From a bacterium (lineage in GTDB: Bacteria > Cyanobacteriota > Vampirovibrionia > Gastranaerophilales > Gastranaerophilaceae): a DNA stretch of 64,000 bases. Positions 8,311 to 17,555 of this stretch are shown piece after piece (within the stretch, counting starts at the first letter, position 1; the number at the start of each line of letters is the position of its first letter). Both the position numbers and the translations under genes were made by a program. Below the pieces are notes generated by a model. It made no database searches, was not told the DNA's origin, and saw only the letters and a list, made by a program, of their open reading frames with translations. Location of the stretch: positions 62,001 to 126,000 of the forward strand of contig JAGAJM010000027.1 of the NCBI GenBank assembly GCA_017626055.1, in the 5' to 3' direction.

Positions 8311-8901
8311 CTATTTATTCTTAATTTCAACACTACGTTTTGCACAATATTGAGTCAAAATCATTTTGTCATGACTAGAGTTATAAACAAACTGACCAGA
8401 AATTGTAAATCCGCCTTCATTACGTTTTTCAATTCTTATTGGTTGGAACTTGCATGCCAATGTTAAATTATCGGATAAAGGCAAAGATACATCAAAAGTT
8501 CCCTCAATATTGATATTAGAATCTGTTTTTAATTTCATACCACCAGCTGAAATATCTAGTGTAGAAATTTTATAAGAATTACCATCTAAAAATAATTCAA
8601 GTTCATTCATGTATTTAATACGAGTGTATTGACGTCTTTGCAAAAATTTATGCTTTGCAGGACTTGCAATAATAAGAGTTTTGCCATTGATTTCTTTAGC
8701 ATAAGAGTCAAAATACAACTTACCATGCGAAGTTTGTGTGTAAAACTCGCAATATGTATTTTCTAAAACGCCTTCTGGTTCGTAATCTAATTCTAGTGTA
8801 AAATCACCTGCACGAACTTCTGTAACTTTACCTCTGTTTGCAAATTTAAAATTTTGCGGAATCATTAAAATCTCTTGATTTTCAACAACTAATTCTCTCA
8901 T
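8311..8901 (-). CDS. PilZ-domain c-di-GMP receptor
   Basis: 196 residues. The C-terminal half is a PilZ domain with RxxxR (within RRQYTR, about 88-93) and DxSxxG (DISAGG, about 118-123), the two halves of the c-di-GMP binding site. The N-terminal part (about 1-85) resembles the YcgR N-terminal beta-barrel. Products of this type usually control motility, exopolysaccharide or pili; the target cannot be deduced here. It has its own promoter (ATGACA-17 bp-TATAAT) just downstream of an orphan leftward terminator and is followed 6 bp later by the decarboxylase-like gene. Confidence 0.88.
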   Translation of the reverse strand: MRELVVENQEILMIPQNFKFANRGKVTEVRAGDFTLELDYEPEGVLENTYCEFYTQTSHGKLYFDSYAKEINGKTLIIASPAKHKFLQRRQYTRIKYMNELELFLDGNSYKISTLDISAGGMKLKTDSNINIEGTFDVSLPLSDNLTLACKFQPIRIEKRNEGGFTISGQFVYNSSHDKMILTQYCAKRSVEIKNK

Positions 8902-8924
8902 TTTTGCCCTTTCTCATACTTATT

Positions 8925-8960
8925 TATAGAAATTATACAACATTTTTTGATAGTTGTCAT
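8925..8960 (-). promoter_or_regulatory. Promoter for the PilZ gene
   Basis: On the minus strand: ATGACA, 17-bp spacer, TATAAT, about 30 bp before the PilZ start codon. It lies immediately downstream of the orphan terminator at 8968-8996, so the PilZ transcript starts after that terminator. Confidence 0.6.
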
Positions 8961-8967
8961 GATGTTA

Positions 8968-8996
8968 AGAAAAGAAAAGCCTCTCAAAAGAGAGGC
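8968..8996 (-). terminator. Orphan leftward terminator upstream of the PilZ promoter
   Basis: gcctctc / gagaggc stem (7 bp) with a 4-base loop, followed on the minus strand by TTTTCTTTTCTT; there is no T-run on the plus side. No leftward protein gene lies upstream of it (the next genes are rightward), so it should end a short leftward transcript from 9.0-9.16 kb. Confidence 0.65.
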
Positions 8997-9034
8997 AAGC
9001 TGAGCAATCAGAAGAGTTGAGGATTTACATACTC

Positions 9035-9050
9035 ATAATACGAGTATTAT
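9035..9050. promoter_or_regulatory. 16-bp palindrome, possible operator
   Basis: ATAATAC-GA-GTATTAT: perfect 7-bp arms around a 2-base centre, located about 40 bp to the right of the orphan leftward terminator. It could be an operator or the -10 region of the presumed leftward short transcript. Confidence 0.35.
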
Positions 9051-9165
9051 TCCTTAATTTCATTACTAGAATTAGCAATAATTCGTAAAATTTTATTAGC
9101 TAAAAGTACCGAAAAGCAAAAAAACATGCTAAAATAACAACATAATAAATAAGGAGTTTAGTGGT

Positions 9166-9510
9166 ATGAAAAAAGTATTATTAACAGCATTATTGTTAGG
9201 TTTTACAGTAGGCAGTGCTTATGCTAACTATAATTATTTAGGACCAACAACAGAAATGAACAGAAATTTCCAACCTCTTATGAAACATCAATTTGAAAGA
9301 GAAGAAACTTTGGATTTTTCACAAGATCCTGAACATTACAAAGAAAAAAGAGAGAAAAAAGAAAAATTTATCGAATACCAACAACCAAAAGTTGATATTC
9401 CACCAGCAGCGGCAACTCAATACAACTTACAAGGAACAAGACCTGGGTCAAATAACTTGCAATTTGTAAAAGACGCTGATGGAAAAATTAGAATTCAAGG
9501 AATTAAATAA
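9166..9510 (+). CDS. Small secreted protein of unknown function
   Basis: 114 residues with a clear Sec signal peptide of about 20 residues ending in Ala-x-Ala (SAYA), so it is exported. The mature part has a very charged Lys/Glu stretch (about 58-72, YKEKREKKEKF) and a Pro/Ala segment. A canonical aaggag site lies 8 bp before the ATG, and an extended -10 (TGCTAAAAT, 9127-9135) lies upstream. It overlaps the next gene by one base (TAATG), so both are translated together. I do not recognise the family. Confidence 0.8.
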   Translation: MKKVLLTALLLGFTVGSAYANYNYLGPTTEMNRNFQPLMKHQFEREETLDFSQDPEHYKEKREKKEKFIEYQQPKVDIPPAAATQYNLQGTRPGSNNLQFVKDADGKIRIQGIK

Positions 9511-9839
9511 TGAAAAAACTAATCATTAAGTGGATTCTATTTGCACTTGTAATCATGGGGACATGCTATCTGCCAGGTATTAGGGTAGAAAACTTTGCAT
9601 ATGCCATGCTTATTGCCGCAGTATTAACGATTATTAACGTATTTATCAAGCCTTTGATTAAGTTGTTGGCATTTCCAATCAACTTTTTAACATTTGGTTT
9701 GTTTAATTTGGTTATTAACTGCGGAATTTTATATGGTATTGCATATTTCATCCCACAATACACACTAACAGAGCCTTTGAGTGCATTTATAGCATCAATA
9801 ATCATCGCAATTGCGTATTGTATTTTGCGAAAAATCTAG
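9510..9839 (+). CDS. YvlD/phage holin family 4 membrane protein (PF04020-like)
   Basis: 109 residues, almost wholly hydrophobic, with four predicted membrane spans. The motif NVFIKPLIKLLAFPINFLTF is the hallmark of the PF04020 family (YvlD and mycobacterial-type 4-TMS holins). Despite the holin name these are widespread chromosomal membrane proteins of unclear role, often linked to envelope stress. Its start codon overlaps the stop of the secreted protein by one base. Confidence 0.85.
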   Translation: MKKLIIKWILFALVIMGTCYLPGIRVENFAYAMLIAAVLTIINVFIKPLIKLLAFPINFLTFGLFNLVINCGILYGIAYFIPQYTLTEPLSAFIASIIIAIAYCILRKI

Positions 9840-9900
9840 TGTAATATCCACTATAAGGATGTTTTTTAGTCAAAAAAAGTGTTAAAATTCGTTAAAATAC

Positions 9901-9928
9901 TTGCACGAACCAAAATTTTTTATATAAT
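9901..9928 (+). promoter_or_regulatory. Promoter for the HU gene
   Basis: TTGCAC, 16-bp spacer, TATAAT, about 32 bp upstream of the HU start codon. Confidence 0.65.
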
Positions 9929-9959
9929 GAAAGAGTACACAAGAAGAAGGAGTTTTATT

Positions 9960-10238
9960 ATGAACAAAGAAGAATTAGTACAAGAAATTTCTAAAAAAGC
10001 TAACGTTACACAAAAAGAAGCAGCTGAAGTATTATCTTCATTAGTAGATACAATTCAAAAAACAGTTGCTAAAGGTAAAAAAGTTACTTTAGTAGGTTTC
10101 GGTACATTCGAACCACGTAAAAGAGCTGCTAGAACTGGCAGAAACCCACAAACTGGTAAAGAATTAAAAATTCCTGCAAAAACAGTTCCTGCATTCTCAG
10201 CTGGTAAAAAATTCAAAACTATCGTTAACGGCAAATAA
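9960..10238 (+). CDS. hup: HU-family DNA-binding protein
   Basis: Histone-like protein that bends and compacts DNA. I place the start at the ATG at 9960 because it follows an agaaggag site and begins with the family N-terminus MNKEELVQEI; a longer frame from 9879 would overlap the promoter. The 92-residue product has the beta-arm consensus GFGTFEPRKRAARTGRNPQT (about 46-65) and the C-terminal KTVPAFSAGKKFK. It is monocistronic, with its own promoter and terminator. Confidence 0.97.
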   Translation: MNKEELVQEISKKANVTQKEAAEVLSSLVDTIQKTVAKGKKVTLVGFGTFEPRKRAARTGRNPQTGKELKIPAKTVPAFSAGKKFKTIVNGK

Positions 10239-10265
10239 TTATAGCCTAGCGTAGGAATAAGCTTT

Positions 10266-10298
10266 GAGCCTCTATCATCAGATATAGGCTCTTTTTTA
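10266..10298 (+). terminator. Terminator after HU
   Basis: gagcct / aggctc stem extended by pairing of the flanking tat/ata bases, followed by TTTTTT, 27 bp after the HU stop. Confidence 0.85.
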
Positions 10299-10315
10299 AA
10301 TAATTAAATAAATTA

Positions 10316-10341
10316 AGAAGCGGTCGTGATGACCGCTTTTA
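10316..10341. terminator. Terminator, likely for the leftward 80-residue gene
   Basis: aagcggtc / gaccgctt 8-bp stem with a 5-base loop. There are T-rich bases on both sides; it follows the stop of the leftward gene at 10399 and backs up the HU terminator in the other direction. Confidence 0.65.
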
Positions 10342-10398
10342 AAATTTTCCTATCCTTTTTCCTTACTTTTTTAATTCTTTTCTCTTATTTCCTATTGA

Positions 10399-10641
10399 TT
10401 ATCCAACAACTTTTGATACGAAGTTTACAACTTCAAAGAACGAATCTTTTACAAATTCTTTTGCCAATGTACTTACTGGTCTATTTTCAATACAATCAAA
10501 CACAAAGTAAATTGGGTCTTGAGAATTGTTAAATCTCATTCTTCTATCTTTATTTTCTAAATATTTAAAGTCTTCAATAGATTTTCTTCTTGAAGCTCTT
10601 CTAGTCATTGTTCCAAATGCTTGTTGTGATGTAGCTAACAT
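10399..10641 (-). CDS. Small basic protein of unknown function
   Basis: 80 residues from an ATG at 10641 preceded by an agagagagaa purine-rich site; the frame extends further upstream but through promoter-like AT-rich DNA. The N-terminal half is Arg/Ser-rich (TMTRRASRRKS, about 11-21) and the rest contains a possible amphipathic helix near the C-terminus. It has a CTTTATATA promoter-like box about 35 bp upstream (10672-10680), shared with three other unfamiliar genes in the window, and its own terminator. No family recognised. Confidence 0.6.
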   Translation of the reverse strand: MLATSQQAFGTMTRRASRRKSIEDFKYLENKDRRMRFNNSQDPIYFVFDCIENRPVSTLAKEFVKDSFFEVVNFVSKVVG

Positions 10642-10737
10642 AATTTTCTCTCTCTTGTTATCTCTCTTATATATATAAAGTATATAAACCTCAAAAAATT
10701 GCCTTTTTGGAAACATAAATATTAAGAACTGTTAACA

Positions 10738-12165
10738 TTATTTCGAAAGGCTTATATAATCTTCATTTTGGCATAAATTACGACCAATAGCCTTTTCTAA
10801 TTCTGCCTTTGCTATATTGTACTCGTAAATTGATGAATAATAAGTTAATTGAGCATTTTCGTAAGTAACCTCTGCATCTTTTACTTCTGATGGAGCGCCT
10901 ACGCCAACACCATACATTTTAAAAGATAAGTTAAAATTTTCATTAGCTTGTTTTTGTTGTAATTTCGCGACTGGTAATTGGTTTTTCTTTTCAAGGAGTT
11001 TAAGATATGCTTTTTGCAACTCTAAATATATGTCATATTGAGTCTTTTTGGCGTTAGCAAGTTCTTTACTATACAACGCTTTGGCTTCTTTTATTTCATT
11101 TTTCACAAGCATCATATTCACAGCAGGAAAAGTTAAATAACCGCCTATATTAAAACCATAATTAGAATTCCAAGTTCTACCCCCTCGCTGGTATTGACCT
11201 TCTAACGAAATTGTTGGAAAATAAGATTTTTTAGCAAGTTTTATAGTCTGATTCATTTGTTCAACTTTAATCTCTGCCTGCTTAAGCTCTGGTCTTGATT
11301 CTCTTGCAAATTTAACCATATCCTCAAATGATAAGTCTAAAGGTTTATATTCAAGCCTTTCAGATATAACATAATTTTTCAAATATGGTAAACCCATTGC
11401 ATAATTCAAGTTTGCAAGAGCAATATTTACGGAATTTTCTGCTTGTATAAGTCGTAATTTAGCATTACTTAAATTTGTTTCTGCAATAGTAACATCTACT
11501 TTTGGACTTTTTCCTGTTATGTAGTACGCTTTAGCCTGTTTATAAAACAATGAAAATTTATTAACCGCATCAAGTGCGACTTTTCTATTTTCATATGCAT
11601 ATAAAACAGTAAAATATGATGACTTTGTTTGAAAAATCACATCATTCACAGTGGCTTCAAACGCTTTTTTTAAATTTTCATAATCAAGTTTCCTTATAGT
11701 TGCTTGATTTTGTGTAACCCCAAAGTCATATAACATTTGTTGTAATGAAATCTGACCAAGCAAATAATAATTAAACTCTAAATTCCTACCCAAAGCATCT
11801 GACAATTGAAGTTGACGTAATCTTGTGTATCCAGTTTGCCATGATAACGTTGGAAAATAATTCGCCCAAACTTGTTTTATTCTGGCATCCGAAGCTAAAA
11901 TATCATCGAACGCACTGCTTATTCTCGGATTATTACCGAGTGCTAAATATATACAAGAATTCAAGTCTAAACTAACGTTTTTATCTACCGAACCAGAAAT
12001 AATAATTTTTGAATCTGTATTTGTATTAGGCAAAACATCGCTGCTTTTTGGATACTCAAGTTCATCAATAACCTTACCAAAGACCGTTAACGCAGACAAT
12101 TGAGCAAAATAAACATACAAAAACATAAAAATTACCATTAAACGGCACAATATGTTTTTCTTCAA
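10738..12165 (-). CDS. TolC-family outer membrane efflux protein
   Basis: 475 residues with a signal peptide (about 1-25), followed by two repeats of the outer-membrane efflux protein (OEP) type rich in long amphipathic helices with Leu/Ala/Asn/Gln heptads (about 70-270 and 280-470). The conserved ARESRPELKQAEIKVEQ motif and YDIYLELQKAYLKLL are typical. It forms the outer channel of type I secretion or RND pumps, which implies an outer membrane. The gene is last in the ftsI-murE-nagA-ilvD-uppS-rdgB run, 21 bp after rdgB; no inner-membrane pump partner is in the window. Confidence 0.9.
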   Translation of the reverse strand: MKKNILCRLMVIFMFLYVYFAQLSALTVFGKVIDELEYPKSSDVLPNTNTDSKIIISGSVDKNVSLDLNSCIYLALGNNPRISSAFDDILASDARIKQVWANYFPTLSWQTGYTRLRQLQLSDALGRNLEFNYYLLGQISLQQMLYDFGVTQNQATIRKLDYENLKKAFEATVNDVIFQTKSSYFTVLYAYENRKVALDAVNKFSLFYKQAKAYYITGKSPKVDVTIAETNLSNAKLRLIQAENSVNIALANLNYAMGLPYLKNYVISERLEYKPLDLSFEDMVKFARESRPELKQAEIKVEQMNQTIKLAKKSYFPTISLEGQYQRGGRTWNSNYGFNIGGYLTFPAVNMMLVKNEIKEAKALYSKELANAKKTQYDIYLELQKAYLKLLEKKNQLPVAKLQQKQANENFNLSFKMYGVGVGAPSEVKDAEVTYENAQLTYYSSIYEYNIAKAELEKAIGRNLCQNEDYISLSK

Positions 12166-12186
12166 GTGTAAATCTCCAAATTTACT

Positions 12187-12777
12187 TTATACAAGCTCAG
12201 ATTTAATATAAGTAATAATTTTAGCTAGTGCATTTGCTCTATGAGAAATTGTATTTTTCAAATCTTCTGACATTTCTGCCATTGTAACCCCATAACCATC
12301 AACCAAAAATACTGGGTCATATCCAAATCCGTTAGTACCAGATTGTTCTGTCGCAATTTCGCCATAACATTCGCCAATTTCTTTATCTAATATATTACCG
12401 AACTCATCAACTAATGTCATAGCACAAACAAATTTTGCCTTTCTATTAGCCACATCGGTAAGATTACCTAAAAGTTTATCAATGCGTGCTTGTGGTGTTT
12501 CAGCATAACGAGCAGAATGAATTCCTGGCTCTCCATTTAAGGCTTCAACACATAAGCCAGAATCATCAGCCAAGGCAATACACTTAGAAAGTAATGCAGC
12601 TTCTTTTGCTTTAATAAAAGAATTTTCTTCAAAAGTTGAGCCAGTTTCATCTGGGTCAAATCCAACTGGAGGTAGAATAAATTCTATACCAGAACCTCTA
12701 GAAATTTCATTAATTTCCTGTAATTTATGAGGATTTCCTGTTGCAAAAACTATTTTAATACTGACGTTACTTTCCAT
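12187..12777 (-). CDS. rdgB: Non-canonical purine NTP pyrophosphatase (RdgB/HAM1)
   Basis: Hydrolyses dITP, XTP and related damaged nucleotides to monophosphates. I use the ATG at 12777, preceded by ggagaagg, rather than the in-frame TTG at 12798; this leaves an 11-bp overlap with uppS. Motifs: FATGNPHKLQEI (substrate loop), ALADDSGLCVEALNG with the catalytic Asp, GIHSARYA, FGYDPVF and the C-terminal SHRANAL. 196 residues is normal. Confidence 0.95.
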   Translation of the reverse strand: MESNVSIKIVFATGNPHKLQEINEISRGSGIEFILPPVGFDPDETGSTFEENSFIKAKEAALLSKCIALADDSGLCVEALNGEPGIHSARYAETPQARIDKLLGNLTDVANRKAKFVCAMTLVDEFGNILDKEIGECYGEIATEQSGTNGFGYDPVFLVDGYGVTMAEMSEDLKNTISHRANALAKIITYIKSELV

Positions 12778-13480
12778 ATCTTCTTTGCCTTCTCCCAAAT
12801 TCTTGTATCGATTTAGCTAACAAGTCCTTGCCAAATTCTGGCCAAAATTCAGATTCAATAATAATCTCAGAATATGCAATCTGCCATAACAAATAATTAG
12901 AAATTCGTTGTTCACCACCAGTTCGAACTAACATGTCTGGATCTGGCACACCAGCAGTGTATAAGTGTTTTGAAATCACATCAGGTGTAACATCTTCAGC
13001 CTTTATTCCAGATGCTACAATATTTTTAACCGCTTTAGTCAACTCATCTCTAGCTCCATAGTTTAAAGCAATTTGAAGAACAACACCTGTATTGTTTTTT
13101 GTTGTATTAATAGCATTTTCTAATATTTTTTGTAATTTTTCAGAAAATCTAGATAAATCACCAATAAATCGAATTTGTACACCTTCATTATGCATTTCAG
13201 CAAGCTCGTTTGTTAGGGTTATGGCAACAAGTTCCATTAAATAATCAACTTCATCTTGTTTTCTATTCCAATTTTCAGTAGAAAACGCATAGACAGTAAG
13301 ATACTTAACTCCAAAATCATTGCAAGCTCTAAGAGTATTTTTAAGCGCATCAACACCTTTTTTATGTCCAACCATAGTCGGAAGATTACGTTCTTTTGCC
13401 CAACGTCTGTTACCATCCATAATAATTGCAATATGTTTTAAATCTGTATCTTTAACTATTTTTGATATCTCTTTATCCAT
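12767..13480 (-). CDS. uppS: Undecaprenyl diphosphate synthase
   Basis: cis-Prenyltransferase that makes the C55 lipid carrier for peptidoglycan and other wall polymers. The catalytic P-loop-like IIMDGNRRWAKERNLP (about 19-34) and the C-terminal RTGGEQRISNYLLWQIAYSE and EFWPEF motifs are intact; length 237 is typical. It lies 8 bp downstream of ilvD and overlaps rdgB. The neighbouring murE and ftsI fit a wall-synthesis transcript. Confidence 0.97.
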   Translation of the reverse strand: MDKEISKIVKDTDLKHIAIIMDGNRRWAKERNLPTMVGHKKGVDALKNTLRACNDFGVKYLTVYAFSTENWNRKQDEVDYLMELVAITLTNELAEMHNEGVQIRFIGDLSRFSEKLQKILENAINTTKNNTGVVLQIALNYGARDELTKAVKNIVASGIKAEDVTPDVISKHLYTAGVPDPDMLVRTGGEQRISNYLLWQIAYSEIIIESEFWPEFGKDLLAKSIQEFGRRQRRYGK

Positions 13481-13488
13481 AACTTATC

Positions 13489-15144
13489 CTATACAATAGC
13501 TCCATGTGAAGCGTCTTGAACGTTTTTCGCATATTTTGCCAAATAACCTGATTTACATTTCAATTCAAACGGTTTTAATTCTGATTTGCGTTTTACTAAT
13601 TCTTCATCTGAAACCAAAATATTTATAGAACGAGTGTTAATATCTATTCTGATTTTATCCCCATCTTTAATTAATGCGATAGGGCCGCCATTTGCAGCTT
13701 CTGGACAAACGTGCCCGATACAAATACCTCTTGTACCGCCTGAAAATCTACCATCAGTAATCAGCGCACAAGTTGTACCCAATCCTTTACCTACAAGTAA
13801 GGATGTTGGAGCAAGCATTTCTCTCATTCCTGGACCACCTTTTGGACCTTCGTAGCGAATAATAATTATATCACCAGCTTTAATTTTATCTTCTTCTAAA
13901 GCTGTCATAGCTTCTTCTTCAGAATCAAAAGTTTTAGCTACGCCCTCAAACTCATAACACGATTCATCAATACCAGAAATTTTTGTAACACAACCATCTG
14001 GAGCCAAATTGCCATATAAAATTCCCAAACCAGGTTTTGTTGTAAATGGTTCATCGTATGGGTGAATTAAATCGGTATTAACATACGCATCTTTTACAAT
14101 TTTAGAAATACTATAACCACACACAGTTTGCCTATCTACAATCCCCACATTTGCATCAACTAAAGTTTTCATTAGAGCAGGAACGCCACCCGCTTTGTGA
14201 AAATCTGACATTGTAGGCACTGCAGCTGGATCTAATTTAACTACCTGATGAATTTTATGACTTAATTCTTCAAAATCATTCAACGTAACATCAATTTCAC
14301 CAGCATTTGCAAGGGCTAAGATATGCAAAAATGAATTTGTCGAACCTCCCATTGCCAAATCAGCTATAATAGCATTTCTTAGAGTATCCTTATCAATAAT
14401 ATCAAGCGGTTTGATATCATTTTTAACAAGTTCAACAATTTGCATCCCGCTATCAAAAGCAATTCTGCGTTTTTTAGAAGATACTGCAGCTGAGGTTGCA
14501 CATAATGGCAAACTCATCCCCATAACTTCAGCCAGACAAGCCATTGTATTTGCGGTGTACATACCTTGGCAAGAACCAGCAGATGGACAAGATTCTTCTT
14601 CTAATTCTAGAAGTCTTTTCTCATCAATGACACCACTTCTGAATTTTCCTACGGCTTCAAATGATCCTTTAATCATTGTAAGTTTCTCACAACGACTTTC
14701 ACCATCTAACATTGGACCAGCTGTTACAATAATCGTTGGAACGTTAATTCTAAGGGCTGCTATAAGCATTCCTGGAGTAATTTTATCACAATTTGATAAC
14801 AACACTAATCCATCAAGTTGATGTGCCTCACAAACGCTTTCAACACAGTCTGCTATCAAATCTCTTGATGGAAGTGAATATCTCATTCCACAATGTCCCA
14901 TTGAAATACCATCACATACCGCAGGCACACCAAAGATAAAAGATTGTCCGCCAGCAGAATGAATACCTTTTTCAATTTGACGTTCTAAATCTCTCATTCC
15001 AATATGACCTGGAACCAGATCTGAAAAAGAACTTGCAATACCAATAAAAGGTCTGTCCATTGCCTTTTTACTCACACCAGTTGCCATTAAAAGCCCTCTA
15101 TGCGGTGTTCTTGCGATCCCTTTTTTGATATTATCACTTCTCAT
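13489..15144 (-). CDS. ilvD: Dihydroxy-acid dehydratase
   Basis: Fe-S enzyme that converts dihydroxy acids to 2-keto acids in valine and isoleucine synthesis. 551 residues. Cluster and active-site segments: [11 protein letters not shown] (about 117-127), [16 protein letters not shown] (about 186-201) and [14 protein letters not shown] near 463-476. The [15 protein letters not shown] form fits IlvD rather than 6-phosphogluconate dehydratase Edd. Its place between nagA and uppS is odd for an amino-acid gene; spacings of 15 and 8 bp suggest co-transcription. Confidence 0.95.
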   Translation of the reverse strand: MRSDNIKKGIARTPHRGLLMATGVSKKAMDRPFIGIASSFSDLVPGHIGMRDLERQIEKGIHSAGGQSFIFGVPAVCDGISMGHCGMRYSLPSRDLIADCVESVCEAHQLDGLVLLSNCDKITPGMLIAALRINVPTIIVTAGPMLDGESRCEKLTMIKGSFEAVGKFRSGVIDEKRLLELEEESCPSAGSCQGMYTANTMACLAEVMGMSLPLCATSAAVSSKKRRIAFDSGMQIVELVKNDIKPLDIIDKDTLRNAIIADLAMGGSTNSFLHILALANAGEIDVTLNDFEELSHKIHQVVKLDPAAVPTMSDFHKAGGVPALMKTLVDANVGIVDRQTVCGYSISKIVKDAYVNTDLIHPYDEPFTTKPGLGILYGNLAPDGCVTKISGIDESCYEFEGVAKTFDSEEEAMTALEEDKIKAGDIIIIRYEGPKGGPGMREMLAPTSLLVGKGLGTTCALITDGRFSGGTRGICIGHVCPEAANGGPIALIKDGDKIRIDINTRSINILVSDEELVKRKSELKPFELKCKSGYLAKYAKNVQDASHGAIV

Positions 15145-15159
15145 AATTTTCTCCTTAGG

Positions 15160-16065
15160 TTAATACTTAACCTCAACAATATTAAATTCATCATCCCACT
15201 CAATTTCACCACGAGAATCAATTCCATGGTAATCATAAGAATTTGAAATATGTTGTTTATTAAATAAATCTTTTTTAGCTAAAACTTTCACAATATCAGG
15301 CAAAAGCATTGTACTACCTGCTAGTGTCCCCTCTTTTGAAGTTGCTTTAACTCCGTCAAAATAAATTTTTTTCCCTGCAAAGTCAAACTCTTTTAAATCG
15401 CTATGGGTACAAGGCAAACAATCTGAAACAAGCAAAATTTTATTCATTTGTTTAACTTTAAATAAAAGTTTCAAAGCATCATCACAAACATGTACCCCAT
15501 CAGCAATAACTTCAGTAAACAAATCATCTTTAATTAAAGCTGAAGTAACAGTTGAAGCATGTCTATGAGTGAAACCATCCATAGCATTAAACGTATGAGT
15601 AGCACCATCACAAAGTGATAAATCTGTCCCCACACAATGCCCTGCTTGGACCTTAATCCCTTTTGAACGCAAATAATTAAGCAAGTCCACATCAGCCAAT
15701 TCTGGCGCCAAAGTAACTATTTTGATAAAATCATCTTCAACTTTTGAAAAATTTTCACGATTTGGACTTAAAAACCAATCTGAATTATGAATACCCTTTT
15801 TCTCAGGATTAAGAAATAAACCTTCTAAATGTATCCCGCAAATCTTTGCCATATCAGCGGTCTGACGAGAGGCAGCTTCTTTTATAACTTTTATTTGACG
15901 AACAGTATTTTCAACACTATCAGTAACAAGTGTTGGAAAAATAAAGCCAACACCTTCTTTTAAAATCTTATGAGAAAGCTCCAGAACATCATCCACAGAT
16001 GCGGTATTAAAATCTACCCCATAACATCCATGAAAATGCTGTTCAATAAAAAGTTTAGTTTTCAA
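15160..16065 (-). CDS. nagA: N-acetylglucosamine-6-phosphate deacetylase, short form
   Basis: Amidohydrolase that deacetylates GlcNAc-6-phosphate in amino-sugar recycling. Visible metal and substrate residues: HxH at 10-12 (QHFHGCYGVDF), GIHLEGLF near 97-104, AGHCVGTD and THTFNAMDGFTHR, and the catalytic Asp in LLVSDCLPC near 213, plus GTLAGSTMLL. At 301 residues it is about 80 short: it begins right at the HxH strand, so the N-terminal part of the small beta-domain is missing. It sits 12 bp after murE, linking wall recycling with synthesis. Confidence 0.85.
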   Translation of the reverse strand: MKTKLFIEQHFHGCYGVDFNTASVDDVLELSHKILKEGVGFIFPTLVTDSVENTVRQIKVIKEAASRQTADMAKICGIHLEGLFLNPEKKGIHNSDWFLSPNRENFSKVEDDFIKIVTLAPELADVDLLNYLRSKGIKVQAGHCVGTDLSLCDGATHTFNAMDGFTHRHASTVTSALIKDDLFTEVIADGVHVCDDALKLLFKVKQMNKILLVSDCLPCTHSDLKEFDFAGKKIYFDGVKATSKEGTLAGSTMLLPDIVKVLAKKDLFNKQHISNSYDYHGIDSRGEIEWDDEFNIVEVKY

Positions 16066-16077
16066 TTTTACTTACCT

Positions 16078-17553
16078 CTAAATTACGCTTCCTGCAAAGA
16101 CTTTTCTTGCTTGTTCTCTATCGTCAAAATGAATTGTTTTATCTTTTAAAATTTGGTAATCTTCGTGTCCCTTACCTGCAATAACTACTACATCATTATT
16201 ATCAGAAATTGATTTTAAAAGTGCGATAGCTTCACCCCTATCTGGTTCAACAGTAACTTTTTCAGGATCAACTGATTGAAGACCTGCAATAATATCTGTA
16301 ATAATTTGTTGTGGGTCTTCTGAGCGAGGATTGTCACTTGTGATAACAATTTTATCAGCCAAACGTTGAGCGATTGCACCCATTTTAGGGCGTTTTGTAG
16401 CATCTCTGTCACCACCACAACCAAATACACAAATTAATTTTCCACCAGCTGGAGTAATTTCTCTAGCAGATTTCAAAACATTTTCTAAGCCATCTGGAGT
16501 GTGTGCATAGTCAACAATTACAAGAGGCTTTTTATTAACCACCTCAAATCTTCCTGCAACACCATGAACATTTTGTAATGCTTTTAGGGCAATTTTTATA
16601 TCAATATTCATTGCAATAGAAGAAGTTATAGCTGCTAAAACGTTATAAACACTAAACATTCCGTTCATATGTAAATTTACATCATATTCTGCATCTTTCA
16701 ATACTAGCTTGAATTCAGCACCATTTAGAGAGAACTTAATATCTTTTGCCATAACATCAGCATCATTTTTTACACCATAAGTTAATTTTCTAACACCTTC
16801 AGGAACAACTGCCAAAAATTTATCGGCATATTCGTCATCAGCATTAATAACTGCAAAATCATCTTCAGTTAAGCGTTCAAACAATAACGCTTTAGCCTTA
16901 AAATAATTTTCCATTGTAATATGGTAATCCAAGTGATCTTGAGTTAAATTAGTCAAAATAGCGCCATTATAACGACAACCCCCAACTCTATTTTGTTCTA
17001 AAGAGTGAGAACTTACCTCCATAACTACATTATCAATTTTTTCAACATCTTTTATCATACGTAATGTTGCTTGCAATTCTGGTGCTTGAGGAGTTGTGTG
17101 TTTTGCATCACGATACTCGCCTGTTGAAGATAATTTATAGCCTAATGTACCAATAAGCGCACATTTTTCTTGATTTTCTTCAAATATTTTTTGAATTAAG
17201 TGAGTTACAGTAGTTTTTCCATTTGTCCCTGTAATACCAATCAAATTTAAACCTAAAGATGGTCTAGAATAAAATCTATCAGCAATATCTGCAATTTTAT
17301 GACGAGTTGAATCAACTTGAACTTGCGGAACCTTGATATTATCCAAAGGTCTTTCTACCAACAATGCAGCTGCACCATTATCAATAGCCATTTGTGCATA
17401 TTCGTGCCCGTCGGTATGTTCACCTACTAAGCAAATAAAAATATCACCTTGTTTAGTAGTCTTTGAATTATATGAAATTCCAGTAATTTCAACACGTTTA
17501 AAATTTATAAGATCATCATATTTTAAATATTCAATCAACTCATCTAATCTCAT
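16078..17553 (-). CDS. murE: UDP-MurNAc-tripeptide synthetase MurE
   Basis: Adds the third residue of the peptidoglycan stem peptide. The ATP-binding loop GITGTNGKTTVTH is at about 108-120, followed by the central ligase domain with the carbamylated-Lys region and the C-terminal domain. The motif DNPRSEDP (about 409-416) is the DNPR signature of meso-diaminopimelate-adding enzymes, predicting an A1-gamma (Gram-negative type) peptidoglycan. 491 residues. It follows ftsI by 2 bp. Confidence 0.96.
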   Translation of the reverse strand: MRLDELIEYLKYDDLINFKRVEITGISYNSKTTKQGDIFICLVGEHTDGHEYAQMAIDNGAAALLVERPLDNIKVPQVQVDSTRHKIADIADRFYSRPSLGLNLIGITGTNGKTTVTHLIQKIFEENQEKCALIGTLGYKLSSTGEYRDAKHTTPQAPELQATLRMIKDVEKIDNVVMEVSSHSLEQNRVGGCRYNGAILTNLTQDHLDYHITMENYFKAKALLFERLTEDDFAVINADDEYADKFLAVVPEGVRKLTYGVKNDADVMAKDIKFSLNGAEFKLVLKDAEYDVNLHMNGMFSVYNVLAAITSSIAMNIDIKIALKALQNVHGVAGRFEVVNKKPLVIVDYAHTPDGLENVLKSAREITPAGGKLICVFGCGGDRDATKRPKMGAIAQRLADKIVITSDNPRSEDPQQIITDIIAGLQSVDPEKVTVEPDRGEAIALLKSISDNNDVVVIAGKGHEDYQILKDKTIHFDDREQARKVFAGSVI

Positions 17554-17555
17554 TT

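Noticed and set aside
10326-10532. 68-codon rightward frame after HU
   Set aside because: Starts inside the terminator hairpin and opposes the leftward 80-residue gene; no ribosome-binding site.
13489-15144. Alternative reading of the ilvD product as 6-phosphogluconate dehydratase (Edd), given eda nearby
   Set aside because: The motif [15 protein letters not shown] and length fit dihydroxy-acid dehydratase, and Edd is normally longer (about 600) with a different loop.
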